Of a stretch of 64,000 nucleotides of DNA, positions 9,215-20,110 are shown piece after piece (the first letter of the stretch is position 1; every line of letters starts with the position of its first letter). A program made the translations under genes and the position numbers. The stretch lies in contig OX393562.1 of assembly GCA_947652115.1 (NCBI GenBank), forward strand, positions 4,432,330 to 4,496,329, in the 5' to 3' direction. Origin of the DNA: Blastomussa wellsi (taxonomy: Eukaryota > Cnidaria > Anthozoa > Scleractinia > Plerogyridae). The notes under the pieces are model-generated. The model worked only from the letters and a program-made list of their open reading frames with translations, had not been told where the DNA came from and did no database searches.

Positions 9215-10030
9215 TCGTTGATTTTCGTAAAATAATGGGCATCATTAAGTAGGGTGTTGTTAAATTTCCAGAGCCCCGGTCCTCTAGAGATTTCGCTTGT
9301 CCAAGACAAAAGTAAATAAATAGCATGATGGTCTGGCGCTATAGAGGGCTGGATCTCACTCTTCTTCACGTACTGGGTCAAGTTTTTTTGCAACTAAGAA
9401 AAAAATCTATTCTGGATCTTACCTTTATCGGTTTTGATTCGCATGAATATTTTTGCAACCTTGGGTGCCGTAACCTTTGGATGTCTACTAAGTCAAAAGC
9501 GTCCATAGTTGCTAAGATTAAATTTCCATACGCTGTTGGCTTCCATGCATCACCGCCCATTTTATCCTTTTTTGTTAAGGTGCAATTCCAATCGCCTCCA
9601 ACAATAAGTGTTAAAAGTTCTGATTTATCCATGAGGCAATTGTCAAGTTCTTGTAGGAGTTCTAACTGTTCTGTTTAGTTATTTGGAGCATATATGTTGC
9701 AAAAAGATAGTTTCATAGAATCCAGGAAAATAGTAATAAGCAATATTCTCCCTGTGTTATTACGTAATGAATATTCTATTTTGCATGTAATTGTAGGATG
9801 CAAACTAATGCAGACTCTTTTACTGTGGTTGGTGCCATGGGAAAAAAACATATCACCTCCCCATTCATTTTTCCAAACTGTTTTATCGCCCGGTTCCGAG
9901 AATGTTTCCTGTAGAAAATAGAATTTGGCTTTCTGATCCTTTATATACGAAAGATGCTTCTCCGCTTTGACTGATCCCTAATTCCCCTTACATTTAATGA
10001 GAAAATGTCATATTTTAGCTTCTCTTGCAT
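9215..10030 (-). pseudogene. LINE APE-type endonuclease domain
   Basis: From an ATG at 10030 the - strand reads LKYDIFSLNVRGIRD (N-terminal strand and catalytic Asn). After a frame change near 9945 it reads KFYFLQETFSEPGD (catalytic Glu) and WGGDMFFSHGTNHSKRV, then NIYAPNN followed by a stop at about 9680. It then reads LTLIVGGDWNCTL (Asp and Asn of the GDWN block) and SRIDFFL. After a further frame change near 9385 it reads IAPDHHAIYL (the S/P-D-H block) and GPGLWKFNNTLL. All endonuclease signature blocks are recognisable. In LINEs this enzyme nicks the target strand to start target-primed reverse transcription. There are at least two frame changes and one stop. Confidence 0.9.
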
Positions 10031-10140
10031 TGAGAATGAGGCAAGAAAAAAGATACAAAGTCGAACTAAACAACAAACACACACACGTTTACACACTAGA
10101 CAAAAAGAAAATAAGTTACGAGAGTTAGTTTCTTCCGTCA

Positions 10141-12884
10141 TACTAAACCAAGATCTTGGCTGACCAAGATCATGCCTAACAAAGATCTTGCATAACCAAG
10201 ATCTTGGTTATGCAAGATCTTGGTAGGTAAGATCTTGGTTTTGCAAGATTTTGGCTATGCAAAATCTTGGTTATACAAGATCATGGTTTTGCAAAATCTT
10301 GGTTAAGCAAGATCTTGATTATGGAAGATCTTTGTTATGCAAGATCTTGATTAAGTAAGATCTTGGTTATGCAAGATCTTGATTAAGTAAGATCTCCGTT
10401 ATGCAGGATCTTGGTTTGTCAAGATCTTGGTTATGCAAATTCTTGGATATGCAAGATCTTTGTTACTCAAGATCTTGGTTAGGCCAGATATTGGTTATGC
10501 AAGATCATGGTTATGGAAGATTTTGGCAATATCTTGGTTATGCAAAATCTGCGGTATTCAAGATCTTTTTTAGGAAGATCTTGGCTATGGAAGATCTTAA
10601 TTACGCATAATGTTGGTTATGGAAGATTATGACTCTGCTAGATCTTGCCTAAGGAAGTTCTAGGTTAGCCAAGATCTTCGCTATTAAAGATCTCGGTTGT
10701 GGAATATATTGGTTATGCAAGACATTGGTTATGTAATATCTCGGTTAGGCAAGATCTTGGTTATGCAACATCTTGATTAAGTAAAATCTTTGTTAAGGAA
10801 TATCTTGGTTAAGCGAGATCATGGTTAGAGGGGATCTTCGTTATTGAAGATCTAGGTTGGGCAAGATCTTGGTCATGCAAGACTTTGGTTATATAAGATA
10901 TCGGTTAGGAAAGATCTTGGTTATGCAAGATCTTGTTAGGTAAGATCTTGGTTATGCAACATTTTGGTTATGCAAAATCTTGGTTATGCTAGACCATGGT
11001 TATGCAAGATCTTGGTTAACCAAGATCTTGGTTATGGAAGATCTTGGTTAGGAAAGATCTTGGTTATGCAAGATCTTGGTTATTGAAGATCTAGGTTGGG
11101 AAAGATCTTGGTTATGCAAGATATTGCTTATGTAAGATCTCGGTTAGGCAAGATCTTTGTTATGGAAGATGTCGATTAAGTAAGATCTTGGTTGTGCCAG
11201 ATCTTGGTAGGTAAGATCTTGGTTATGCGAAATTTTGGTTATGCAAAGTCTTGGTTATGCAAGGTCATGGTTATGCAAAATCTTCGTTAAGCAAGATCTT
11301 GGTTATGGCAGAACATGGTTATGTAAGAACTTGGTTATGTAAGATCTTGGTTATGTAAGGATTTGGTTATATAAGATCTTGGGTAGGCAAGATCTTGTTA
11401 ATGCAAGATCTGGATTAAGTAAGATCTCGGTTATGCAGGATCTTGGTTAGGCAAGAACTGGGTTATAAAAGTAATTAAGTAAGATCTTGGTAGTTAAAAT
11501 CTTGGTTATGCAAGATTTTGGTTATGCAAAATATTGGTTATGGAAGATCATGGTTAAGCAAAATCTTGGTTAAGCAAGATCTTGGTTATGGAAGATCTTG
11601 GTTAGGGAAAATCTTGGTTATGCAAGATCTTAGTCTGGCAACATCTTGGTTATGCAAAATCTTAGTTTGGGAAGATCTTGTTTATGCAAGATCTTGGTTA
11701 GGCAAGATCTTGGTTATCTATAATCTTGGTTAAGCAAGATCTTGGTTTGGCGAGATCTTTGTTATCCAAGTTCTTGGATATACAACATATCGGTTATGAA
11801 GGATCTTGATTATGCAAAATCTTGGATATGCAAGATTTTGATTATGCTATAGGTAGGTTAAGCAAGATGTTGGTTAGGGAAGATATTGGTTAGGCTAGAT
11901 CTTAGTTATGCAAGATTTAGCTTGGGCAAGATCTTGGTTATGAGAGTTCTTGGATATGCAACATCTTGGGTATGCAAGATCTTGGTTTGGCAAGATCTTT
12001 GTTATGCAAGTTCTTGGATATACAACAAATCGGTTATGCAAGATCTTGGTTATACAAAATATTGGGTATGCAAGATCTTGATTATGCTATAGCTAGGTTA
12101 AAGAAGATCTTGGTTAGGCAAGATATTGGTTAGGCCAGATCTTGGTTATGCAAGATTTAGGTTGCGCAAGATCTTGGTTATGAGAGTTCTTGGAGATGGA
12201 ACATCTTGGTTATGCAAGGTCTTTGTTATGCAAGATCTTGGTTTGGCAATATCTTTGTTATGCAAGTTCTTTGATATACAGCATCTCGGTTATGCAAGAT
12301 GTTGGATATGCAAGATTTAGGTTGGGGGAAGATCTTGGTTGTGCAATTTCTTGGATATACAACATGTCGGCTATACACTATCTTGGTTATGCAAAGTCTT
12401 GGTTATGCAAGATCTTGGTTATGCAATATCTTGGTTAAGGAAGATCTTGGTTAGGCCAGATATTGGTTATGCAAGATCATGGTTATGGAAGATTTTGGCT
12501 CTGCTAGATCTTGGCTAGGGAAGATCTTGGTTATTGAAGATTTTGCCTCTGCTAGATCTTAGTTAAGCAAGATCTTTGTTAGGCAAGATCTTGCTTAGGC
12601 AAGATCTTGGTTAGGCAAGATCTAGCTTGGGCAAGATCTTGGTTATGCAAGACATTGGTTACGTAAGATCTTGGTTAAGCAAGATCTTTGTTATGCAAGA
12701 TATTGATTAAGTAAGACCTTTGTTATGCAAGATCTTGGTAGGCAAGATCTTGGTTATGCAAGATCATGGTTATACAAAATCTTGGTTAAGCAAGATCTTG
12801 GTTATGGAAGATCTTGGTTGTGCAAGAGCTTTGTTAGACAAGATCTTGGTTATGCAAGATCTTGGTTTGGCAAGATCTTGGTTA
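10141..12884 (-). repeat. 16-bp satellite array, block II (orientation switch, then GTTATG)
   Basis: The first 60 bp after the LINE still read CATAAC/CCTAAC. From 10201 onward the spacer is GTTATG, the reverse orientation, up to the poly(T) of LINE copy A. Monomers here are clearly more diverged than in block V: TTGATTAAGTAAG, GATCTCGG, GATCTAGGTTGGG and many CAAAATC or GATCATGG forms occur. Positions 10701-12884 are the satellite part of the first unit of a tandem segmental duplication. Confidence 0.96.
10182..10221. repeat. 40-bp perfect palindrome at satellite orientation switch
   Basis: Centre between 10201 and 10202. The arm on the left ends in the CATAAC spacer and the arm on the right begins with GTTATG, sharing one CAAGATCTTG core. 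Base pairing is perfect for 20 bp on each side and fails at 10181/10222. It marks a head-to-head inversion of the array. Confidence 0.95.
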
Positions 12885-15354
12885 TTTTTTTTTTTTGGAT
12901 TTTAATTATATTTATTTATTTTCAGATTATAACATACAGTTTAACTTAACTTAGTACAGATAAAGAAAGAAAAAAATATACTAATTATTAATTCGCACAC
13001 AGAGAAACATATACACACAAACCCCTTCATAACATTTTTTCACATTACATAGCATTTAGCTTAGATATTAACATATGTACAGCAGCGGTACAGGATTGCA
13101 CATTATTTTGTTTTATATTTGCCCCATTTTATATTGTGAGCTGTCAGTTTATTATTTGATTTGGCAATTATTGTCTCAAGTTGATAAGTCATTTTAATTT
13201 TGGAATTAAAAACTCTAATTGAAGGTAAAGAACTACTTTGTCTACAATAATATAAGTATTGTTTGGCAACTAGCAAACGTGATTTACAAATAATTCATCA
13301 TCACACCTTGCAATGCCAAACATTATATCCTTTTCAGAAAGATTAGCGATTTTAATCCTTTGTTTGTCAAAACATTTTATAACTTCAGCCCAAAAATTCT
13401 TAGAATAACGAGAAGATGTAATAAGCTGCTCAAGGGATTCATCCATTTCTCCTCAAAAGGAACATGCCGGAGATTGTACGACTCCAACTTTATATAAAAA
13501 AAGCATTTGTTACAAGACATCTGTTCAGCAATTTATACTGAACTTCACGCGACTTTGTATCTAAGGCAACACGAAAAGGCAAGCGGTAAAACTCTTTCCA
13601 TTCTAGGACGTCGCCACCAAATCTGGCGTTAAAATTAGACTGAGCAGTCGGTGGGAAAGCATCAATTAAAGTCAGAAGTCTAAATGCATCAAGCGGCGAA
13701 ATCCTTAGCTCCCTCAATATGCGGTTGTTTTTAATAATTAACTCATTGTTATCGGATATTAAATGCCTAATTCTAATTATTCCTTTCTCTGCGAGATTTT
13801 TAAAAAAGACACAGACTTGCCTCCAATACAAACAAATTTATTATTCGAAAGAATCATATTTCCAAGATTGTTTACATTAAAATCCTCTACACTCCCCCAA
13901 CTTGCAACGAAGCACTTTGCAAAACTTTTAAAGCAATCTTCATAGAATTTTGGCAGCTTTATCGGCAATTTCTGCAATTCATAGTTGCAACATAAGATCA
14001 ATTTCCCTCCAACAGGTTTGAAATAATGCAGAAGAATTGTTTTCCAGCTACTTGCCAGATCACTTGTCAATTTCTTGCAGCAAAGTACTCTTTGCGCTTC
14101 AACGACAGACTCTAGATGTGGGGCTTTTAGTCCTCCATCTTCAATTTCACTAACAAGAGCCGAGCCTTTAATTTTATCCTTTCCCTTCCAGATAAAATCT
14201 AAAATAATTTTATTAACGTGTTTCACAAAATATTTATCCATTGGTATCAAACTCACCCGATATAAGAATATAGGGATAATAAAAGTTTGCACAATTTGGA
14301 TTCTTCCGATAATAGTCAAATCCCTCCACATCCAGATGCGTAATTTTTGTTGAATAGAGCTAATTAATTCATCGGGATTTAGCTTATTTCTGGCTTGAAT
14401 ATCATAAGAGAAGTTGACTCCCAATATTTTAACAGATTTCTTGACTTTTATATTCTGAAATTTGTCTGGAACGGTGTTTCCCTCCTGTGAAATATAAGCG
14501 GGATTGCCTAATAACAATATTTCTGATTTCTCATTGTTAATTTCGAGGCCCGAGCAACTTCCATAATCTTCTATAACCTTGAGAAAATGTTCGACAGAGA
14601 GGTCATCTTTCAGAAAGCCAGTCAGATCATCAGCAAAAAGGCCTAATTTAATTTCTTCTTTGTCCACTAACAAGCCATAGATGTCCTTGTTGTTGCGTAT
14701 GCTGATGCATAGAATCTCTAAAACTATAATAAACAAATAAGCGGAGAGGGGGTCACCCTATCTTACTCCTCTTTCAACTGCGAAGGGCGGAGTAGAAAAT
14801 CCGTTGTTGAGGACACAACTTGAGATTTTGTTATAAAACGTGTAGATCCATTGTATAAATGATGGTCCAAAACCAAAAGCAGCCAGTGTACGAAATAAAA
14901 GATCCCTGCTTACAGTGTCGAAGGCTTTTTTAAAATCTATACAGATCATTTTTCCTTCAATGTTGTATCTTTTAGTAAATTCCATAACATCTTCAATCGT
15001 TCTAACTGCATCGAAAGTGGTCCTCTCTTTGACATAAGCACACTGGTTGTAATGTATAATATTAGGAAACACAATCTCTGATCTCTTTGCGATAGCTTTT
15101 GAACCTATTTTAACATCTACATTGATAAGAAAAATCGGTCTCCAGTTTGACAAGTGCCTTTTGTCTTTATCTTTTTTCTCTATTAATGTAATTATAGCTT
15201 CTTTTTGGGAATTTGATAATTCGCCACAGTCGTAAGAATAGTTTAAGCTTTCAACCATAACACCACCTAAAATGTGTTAAAACGCTCTGTAGAACTCGAC
15301 TGTTAAACCGTCGTTTCCAGGTGACTTGTTAACTTCAAACAGCTGGAGACTCTT
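12885..15354 (-). mobile_element. L1-like LINE copy A, 5'-truncated by duplication breakpoint
   Basis: The 3' end is a 12-T run on the + strand (12885-12896), immediately after a satellite monomer ending GGTTA. The 3' UTR runs to about 13102, then the ORF2 C-terminus and reverse transcriptase follow up to 15354. There the LINE stops abruptly and satellite resumes. The stop point is the tandem-duplication breakpoint and not a reverse-transcription end, since copy B continues through the same site. Confidence 0.95.
13103..15354 (-). pseudogene. LINE ORF2 fragment, copy A (RT and C-terminus)
   Basis: The - strand carries RT blocks NWRPIFLINVDVK and ICIDFKKAFDTVSRD (motif A Asp), GLFADDLTGFL (catalytic Asp pair, residues 34-37 of the open stretch 13777-14736) and GLEINNEKSEILLLG. 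The Gln codon of the RQGDP block is a TAG at 14758-14760, a mutation private to this copy. A stop at about 15279-15281 upstream of MVESLN is shared with copy B. A T-run length change near 13800-13810 shifts the frame. The C-terminal region continues with REVQYKLLNRCLVTN, and a final readable stretch ends near 13103. The zinc-motif Cys pair, SFC in copy B, is preserved here in a shifted frame. It is non-functional. Confidence 0.92.
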
Positions 15355-17061
15355 GGAATATATTGGTGATGCAAAACATTGGTTATGTAAGATCTCGGTT
15401 AGGCAAGATCTTGGTTATGCAATATCTTGATTAATTAAAATCTCGGTTATGGAAGATCTTGGTTAGGAAAGATGTTGGTCAACCAAGATCTTTGTTAAGG
15501 AATATCTTGGTTAAGCGAAATCATGGTTAGAGAGGATCTTGGTTATTGAAAATCTAGGTTGGGCAAGATCTTGGTCATGCAAGACTTTGGTTATATAAGA
15601 TATCGGTTAGGCAAGATCTTATTTATGCAAGATCTTGGTAGGTAAGATCTTGGTTATGCAAGATTTTGGTTATGCAAAATCTTGGTTATGCTAGACCATG
15701 GTTATGCAAAATCTTGGTTAATCAAGATCTTGGTTATGGAAGATCTTAGTTAGGCAAGATCTTGGTTATGCAAGATCTTGGTTATTGAAGATCTAGGTTG
15801 GGGAAGATCTTGGTTATGCAAGATATTGCTTATGTAAGATCTCGGTTAGGCAAGATCTTGGTTATGGAAGATGTCGATTAAGTAAGATCTTGGTTGTGCC
15901 AGATCTTGGTAGGTAAGATCATGGTTATGCGAAATTTTGGTTATGCAAAATCTTGGTTATGCAAGGTCATGGTTATGCAAAATCTTCGTTAAGCAAGATC
16001 TTGGTTATGGCAGAACATGGTTATGTAAGATCTTGATTATATAAGATCTTGGTTATGTAAGCCTTTGGTTATATAAGATCTTGGATAGGCAAGATCTTGT
16101 TAATGCAAGATCTTGATTAAGTAAGATCTCGGTTGTGCAAAATCTTGGTTAGGCAAGAACTCGGTTATAAAAGATCTTAATTAAGTAAGATCTTAGTAGT
16201 TAAAATCTTGGTTATGCAAGATTTTGGTTAGGCAAGATCTTGGTTATGCAATATCTTGGTTAGGGAAGATCTTGGTTTGGCAAGATCTTTGTTATGCAAG
16301 TTCTTGGATATACAAGAAATCGGTTATACAAGATCTTGGTTATACAAAATATTGGGTATGCAAGATCTTGATTATGCTACATCTAGGTTAAAGAAGATCC
16401 TTGTTAGGCAAGATATTGGTTAGGCCAGATCTTGGTTATGCAAGGTCTTTGTTATGCAAGCTCCTTGTTTGGTAATATCTTTGTTATGCAAGTTCTTGGA
16501 TAGACAGCATCTCGGTTATGCAAGATCTTGGATATGCAAAATCTTGGTTATGCAAGATCTCTATTATGCAATATCTCGGTTAAGAAAGTTCTTAGTTAGG
16601 CAAGATATTGGTTAGGCAAGATCTCGGTTATGCAAGATTTAGGTTGGGGAAGATCTTGGTTGTGCAATTTCTTGAATATACAACATGTCGGCTATACACT
16701 ATCTTGGTTATGCAAAGTCTTGGTTATGCAAGATCTTGGTTATGCAATATCTTGGTTAAGCAAGATCTTGGTTAGGCTAGATATTGGTTATGCAAGATCA
16801 TGTTTATGGAAGATTTTGGCTCTGCTAGATCTTGGTTAGGGAAGATCTTGGTTATGGAAGACATTGGTTACGTAAGATCTTGGTTAGGCAAGATTTTTGT
16901 TATGCAAGATCTTGATTAAGTAAGATCTTTGTTATGCAAGATCTTGGTAGGCAAGATCTTGGTTATGCAGGATCTTGGTTATGGAAGATCTTGGTTGTGC
17001 AAGAGCTTTGTTAGACAAGATCTTGGTTATGCAAGATCTTGGTTTGGCAAGATCTTGGTTA
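15355..17061 (-). repeat. 16-bp satellite array, block III (GTTATG orientation)
   Basis: Same orientation and same diverged monomer set as block II, and homologous to it as part of the duplication. One locally flipped core (GGTCAACCAAGATC near 15477-15490) occurs here and not at the matching place in unit 1. It ends in a GGTTA followed by the T run of LINE copy B. Confidence 0.95.
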
Positions 17062-19528
17062 TTTTTTTTGTATTTTAATTATATTTATTTATTTTCAGAT
17101 TATAACAGACAGTTTAACTTAACTTAGTACAGAGAAAGAAAGAAAAAAAAATATACTAATTATTAATTCACACACAGAGAAACATATACACACAAACCCC
17201 TTCATAACATTTTTTTCACATTACATAGCATTTAGTTTAGATATTAACATATGTACAGCAGCGGTACAGGATTGCACATTATTTTGTTTGATATTTGCCC
17301 CATTTTATATTGTGAGCTGTCAGTTTATTATTTGATTTGGCAATTATTGTCTCAAGTTGATAAGTCATTTTAATTTTGGAATTAAAAACTCTAATTGAAG
17401 GTAAAGAACTGCTTTGTCTACAATAATATAAGTATTGTTTGGCAACTAGCAAACGTGATTTACAAATAATTCATCATCACACCTTGCAATGCCAAACATT
17501 ATATCCTTTTCAGAAAGATTAGCGATTTTAATCCTTTGTTTGTCAAAACATTTTATAACTTCAGCCCAAAAATTCTTAGAATAACGAGAAGATGTAATAA
17601 GCTGCTCAAGGGATTCATCCATTTCTCCACAAAAGGAACATGCCGGAGATTGTACGACTCCAATTTTATATAAAAAAGCATTTGTTACAAGACATCTGTT
17701 CAGCAATTTATACTGAAATTCACGCGACTTTGTATCTAAGGCAACACGAAAAGGCAAGCTGTAAAGCTCTTTCCATTCTAGGACATCGCCACCAAATCTG
17801 GCGTTAAAATTCGACTGAGCAGTCGGTGGGAAAGCATCAATTAAAGTCAGAAGTCTAAATGCATCAAGCGGCGAAATCCTTAGCTCCCTCAATATGCGGT
17901 TGTTTTTAATAATAAACTCATTGTTATCGGATATTAAATGCCTAATTCTAATTATTCCTTTTTCTGCGAGATTTTTAAAAAAACACAGTCTTGCCTCCAA
18001 TACAAACAAATTTATTATTCGAAAGAATCATATTTCCAAGATTGTTTCCATTAAAATTCTCTACACTCCCCCAACTTGCCGCGAAGCACTTTGCAAAACT
18101 TTTAAAGCAATCTTCATAGAATTTTGGCAGCTTTGTCGGCAATTTCTGCAATTCATAGTTGCAACATAAGATCAATTTCCCTCCAACAGGTTTGAAATAA
18201 TGCAGAAGAATTGTTTTCCAGCTACTCGCCAGATCACTTGTCAATTTCTTGCAGCAAAGTACTCTTTGCGCTTCAACGACAGACTCTAGATGTGGGGCTT
18301 TTAGTCCTCCATCTTTAGTTTCACTAACAAGAGCCGAGCCTTTAATTTTATCCTTTCCCTTCCAGATAAAATCTAAAATAATTTTATTAACTTGTTTCAC
18401 AAAATATTTATCCATTGGTATCAAACTCACCCGATATAAGAATACAGGGATAATAAAAGTTTGCACAATTTGGATTCTTCCGATAATAGTCAAATCCCTC
18501 CACATCCAGATGCGTAATTTTTGTTGAATAGAGCTAATTAATTCATCGGCATTTAGCTTATTTCTGGCTTGAATATCATAAGAGAAGTTCACTCCCAATA
18601 TTTTAACAGATTTCTTGACTTTTATATTCTGAAATTTGTCTGGAACGGCGTTTCCCTCCTGTGAAATATAAGCGGGATTGCCTAATAACAATATTTCTGA
18701 TTTCTCATTGTTAATTTCGAGGCCCGAGAAACTTCCATAATCTTCTATAACCTTGAGAAAATGTTCGACAGAGAGGTCATCTTTCAGAAAGCCAGTCAGA
18801 TCATCAGCAAAAAGGCCTAATTTAATTTCTTCTTTGTTCACTAACAAGCCATAGATGTCCTTGTTGTTGCGTATGCTGATGCATAGAACCTCTAAAACTA
18901 TAATAAACAAATAAGCGGAGAGGGGGTCACCCTGTCTTACTCCTCTTTCAACTGCGAAGGGCGGAGTAGAAAATCCGTTGTTGAGGACACAACTTGAGAT
19001 TTTGTTATAAAACGTGTAGATCCATTGTATAAATGATGGTCCAAAACCAAAAGCAGCCAGTGTACGAAATAAAAGATCCCTGCTTACAGTGTCGAAGGCT
19101 TTTTTAAAATCTATACAGATCATTTTTCCTTCAATGTTGTATCTTTTAGTAAATTCCATAACATCTTCAATCGTTCCAACTGCATCGAAAGTGGTCCTAT
19201 CTTTGACATAAGCACACTGGTTGTAATGTATAATATTAGGAAACACAATCTCTGATCTCTTTGCGATAGCTTTTGAACGTATTTTAACATCTACATTGAT
19301 AAGAGAAATCGGTCTCCAGTTTGACAAGTGCCTTTTGTCTTTATCTTTTTTCTCGATTAATGTAATTATAGCTTCTTTTTGGGAATTTGATAATTCGCCA
19401 CAGTCGTAAGAATAGTTTAAGCTTTCAACCATAACACCACCTAAAATGTGTTAAAACGCTCTGTAGAACTCGACTGTTAAACCATCGTTTCCAGGTGACT
19501 TGTTAACTTCAAACAGCTGGAGACTCTT
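15355..19528. repeat. segmental duplication, unit 2
   Basis: Second copy of the unit at 10701-15354, in direct orientation and immediately adjacent. The satellite part (15355-17061) is shorter than in unit 1. The LINE part to 19528 is nearly identical to copy A, with scattered single-base differences. Confidence 0.9.
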
Positions 19529-20110
19529 ATAACACTCATCGACTGTTAGCTTTCCATCACATATTCTTATGCCATTATTGGAAAGCTTTGGTATTTTAGG
19601 ATTTTTTAAGAACGAATTTAATATATCCTCCGATGGACTGAGGGGATCCTGTTTGCAGAGATTAGAATAGAAATCATGAGTTTCTTGTAAAATCTTGTTA
19701 GGATCTCTAATAAGAACTCCTTCTTTATTGAAAACTTTACGAACAGAGCTTTTAGCTTTTTTATGCGTTTCAAAGTTTAGAAAATATTTGTTACTTTTTT
19801 CATCTTTCTCGTACCAAGTAGCTTTTGATCGAATAATGGCGCCTTTTGCTATTTGTTCATAAATTGAGTCGTATTCCATTTTCATCATTTCAAGCTCCTC
19901 TTGATTCTCAGCTGCTGGTGACTCGTTGCATCTTTCCTCGCATATCCTTAGTGAAGTCTCGATATCAGAAATCTTTTTTCTTCTTTCACGTGTCCTTTCT
20001 ATACTGTATTTTATTGTGACTTGCCTCATCATGTACTTAATTAAGTGTGGAACATCTTCGGCACCACGGCGGGCTCAGCGATAACAAAGAAACGTAAATT
20101 TTCTAGCCGG
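17062..20110 (-). mobile_element. L1-like LINE copy B, longer paralogue
   Basis: Poly(T) on the + strand at 17062-17069, a 3' UTR to about 17278, then ORF2 C-terminus, reverse transcriptase and the linker that follows the endonuclease, up to about 20045. A further 65 bp of non-satellite sequence precedes the satellite at 20111. The endonuclease is absent, so the copy is 5'-truncated. It shows the original 5' structure of the insertion, since copy A was cut by the duplication. Confidence 0.95.
17279..20045 (-). pseudogene. LINE ORF2 fragment, copy B (linker, RT, C-terminus)
   Basis: The stretch 19451-20032 is the endonuclease-RT linker, rich in Lys and Glu, ending NKSPGNDGLTVEFYRAF (RT motif 1). 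A single TAA follows at about 19453. Open stretch 17975-19432 then carries NWRPISLINVDVK (residues 38-50), CIDFKKAFDTV (motif A Asp at residue 108), RQGDPLSAYLF (166-176) and FADD (208-211). A one-base expansion of a T run near 17982 shifts to the frame of 17446-18009, with SREFQYKLLNRCLVTNAF and a CSFC zinc pair. One more frame change near 17448 leads to KQYLYYCRQ and HNIKWGKY, ending in TAA at 17279-17281. RT residues are intact, but three disruptions make the ORF non-functional. Confidence 0.93.

Larger units (their letters stand above)
8522..10140 (-). mobile_element. L1-like LINE with endonuclease and C-terminus but no reverse transcriptase
   Basis: On the - strand the element runs from an APE-type endonuclease (from about 10030) directly into the region that normally follows the reverse transcriptase, then a CCHC/H-type zinc motif, and ends in a T run on the + strand (8522-8532) equivalent to a poly(A) tail. 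The whole reverse transcriptase, normally several hundred codons, is absent. The deletion point lies near 9165-9210 in a low-complexity tract. Both retained parts carry frame changes. Its right edge abuts satellite at 10141. It is a different family from the two LINE copies at 12.9-20.1 kb, judging by the C-terminal residues. Confidence 0.88.
10701..15354. repeat. segmental duplication, unit 1 (satellite plus truncated LINE A)
   Basis: It starts at GGAATATATTGG (10701) and ends at GAGACTCTT (15354), inside LINE coding sequence. Unit 2 starts at once with GGAATATATTGG (15355), and its LINE passes through GAGACTCTT (ending 19528) without interruption. Both satellite flank and LINE are shared, including rare monomers such as GCAAGAGCTTTGTTAGAC just before the poly(T). 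Unit 1 is 4654 bp and unit 2 is 4174 bp. The difference is mostly in satellite copy number. Confidence 0.9.

Noticed and set aside
14075..14353. 92-codon + strand frame in LINE copy A, repeated at 18249-18527 in copy B
   Set aside because: Antisense shadow of the reverse transcriptase, with no domain of its own.
17975..18009. Programmed frameshift at the T run in the LINE ORF
   Set aside because: The two copies have different run lengths that leave different frames, which fits homopolymer decay. No shared slippery site or structure is evident.
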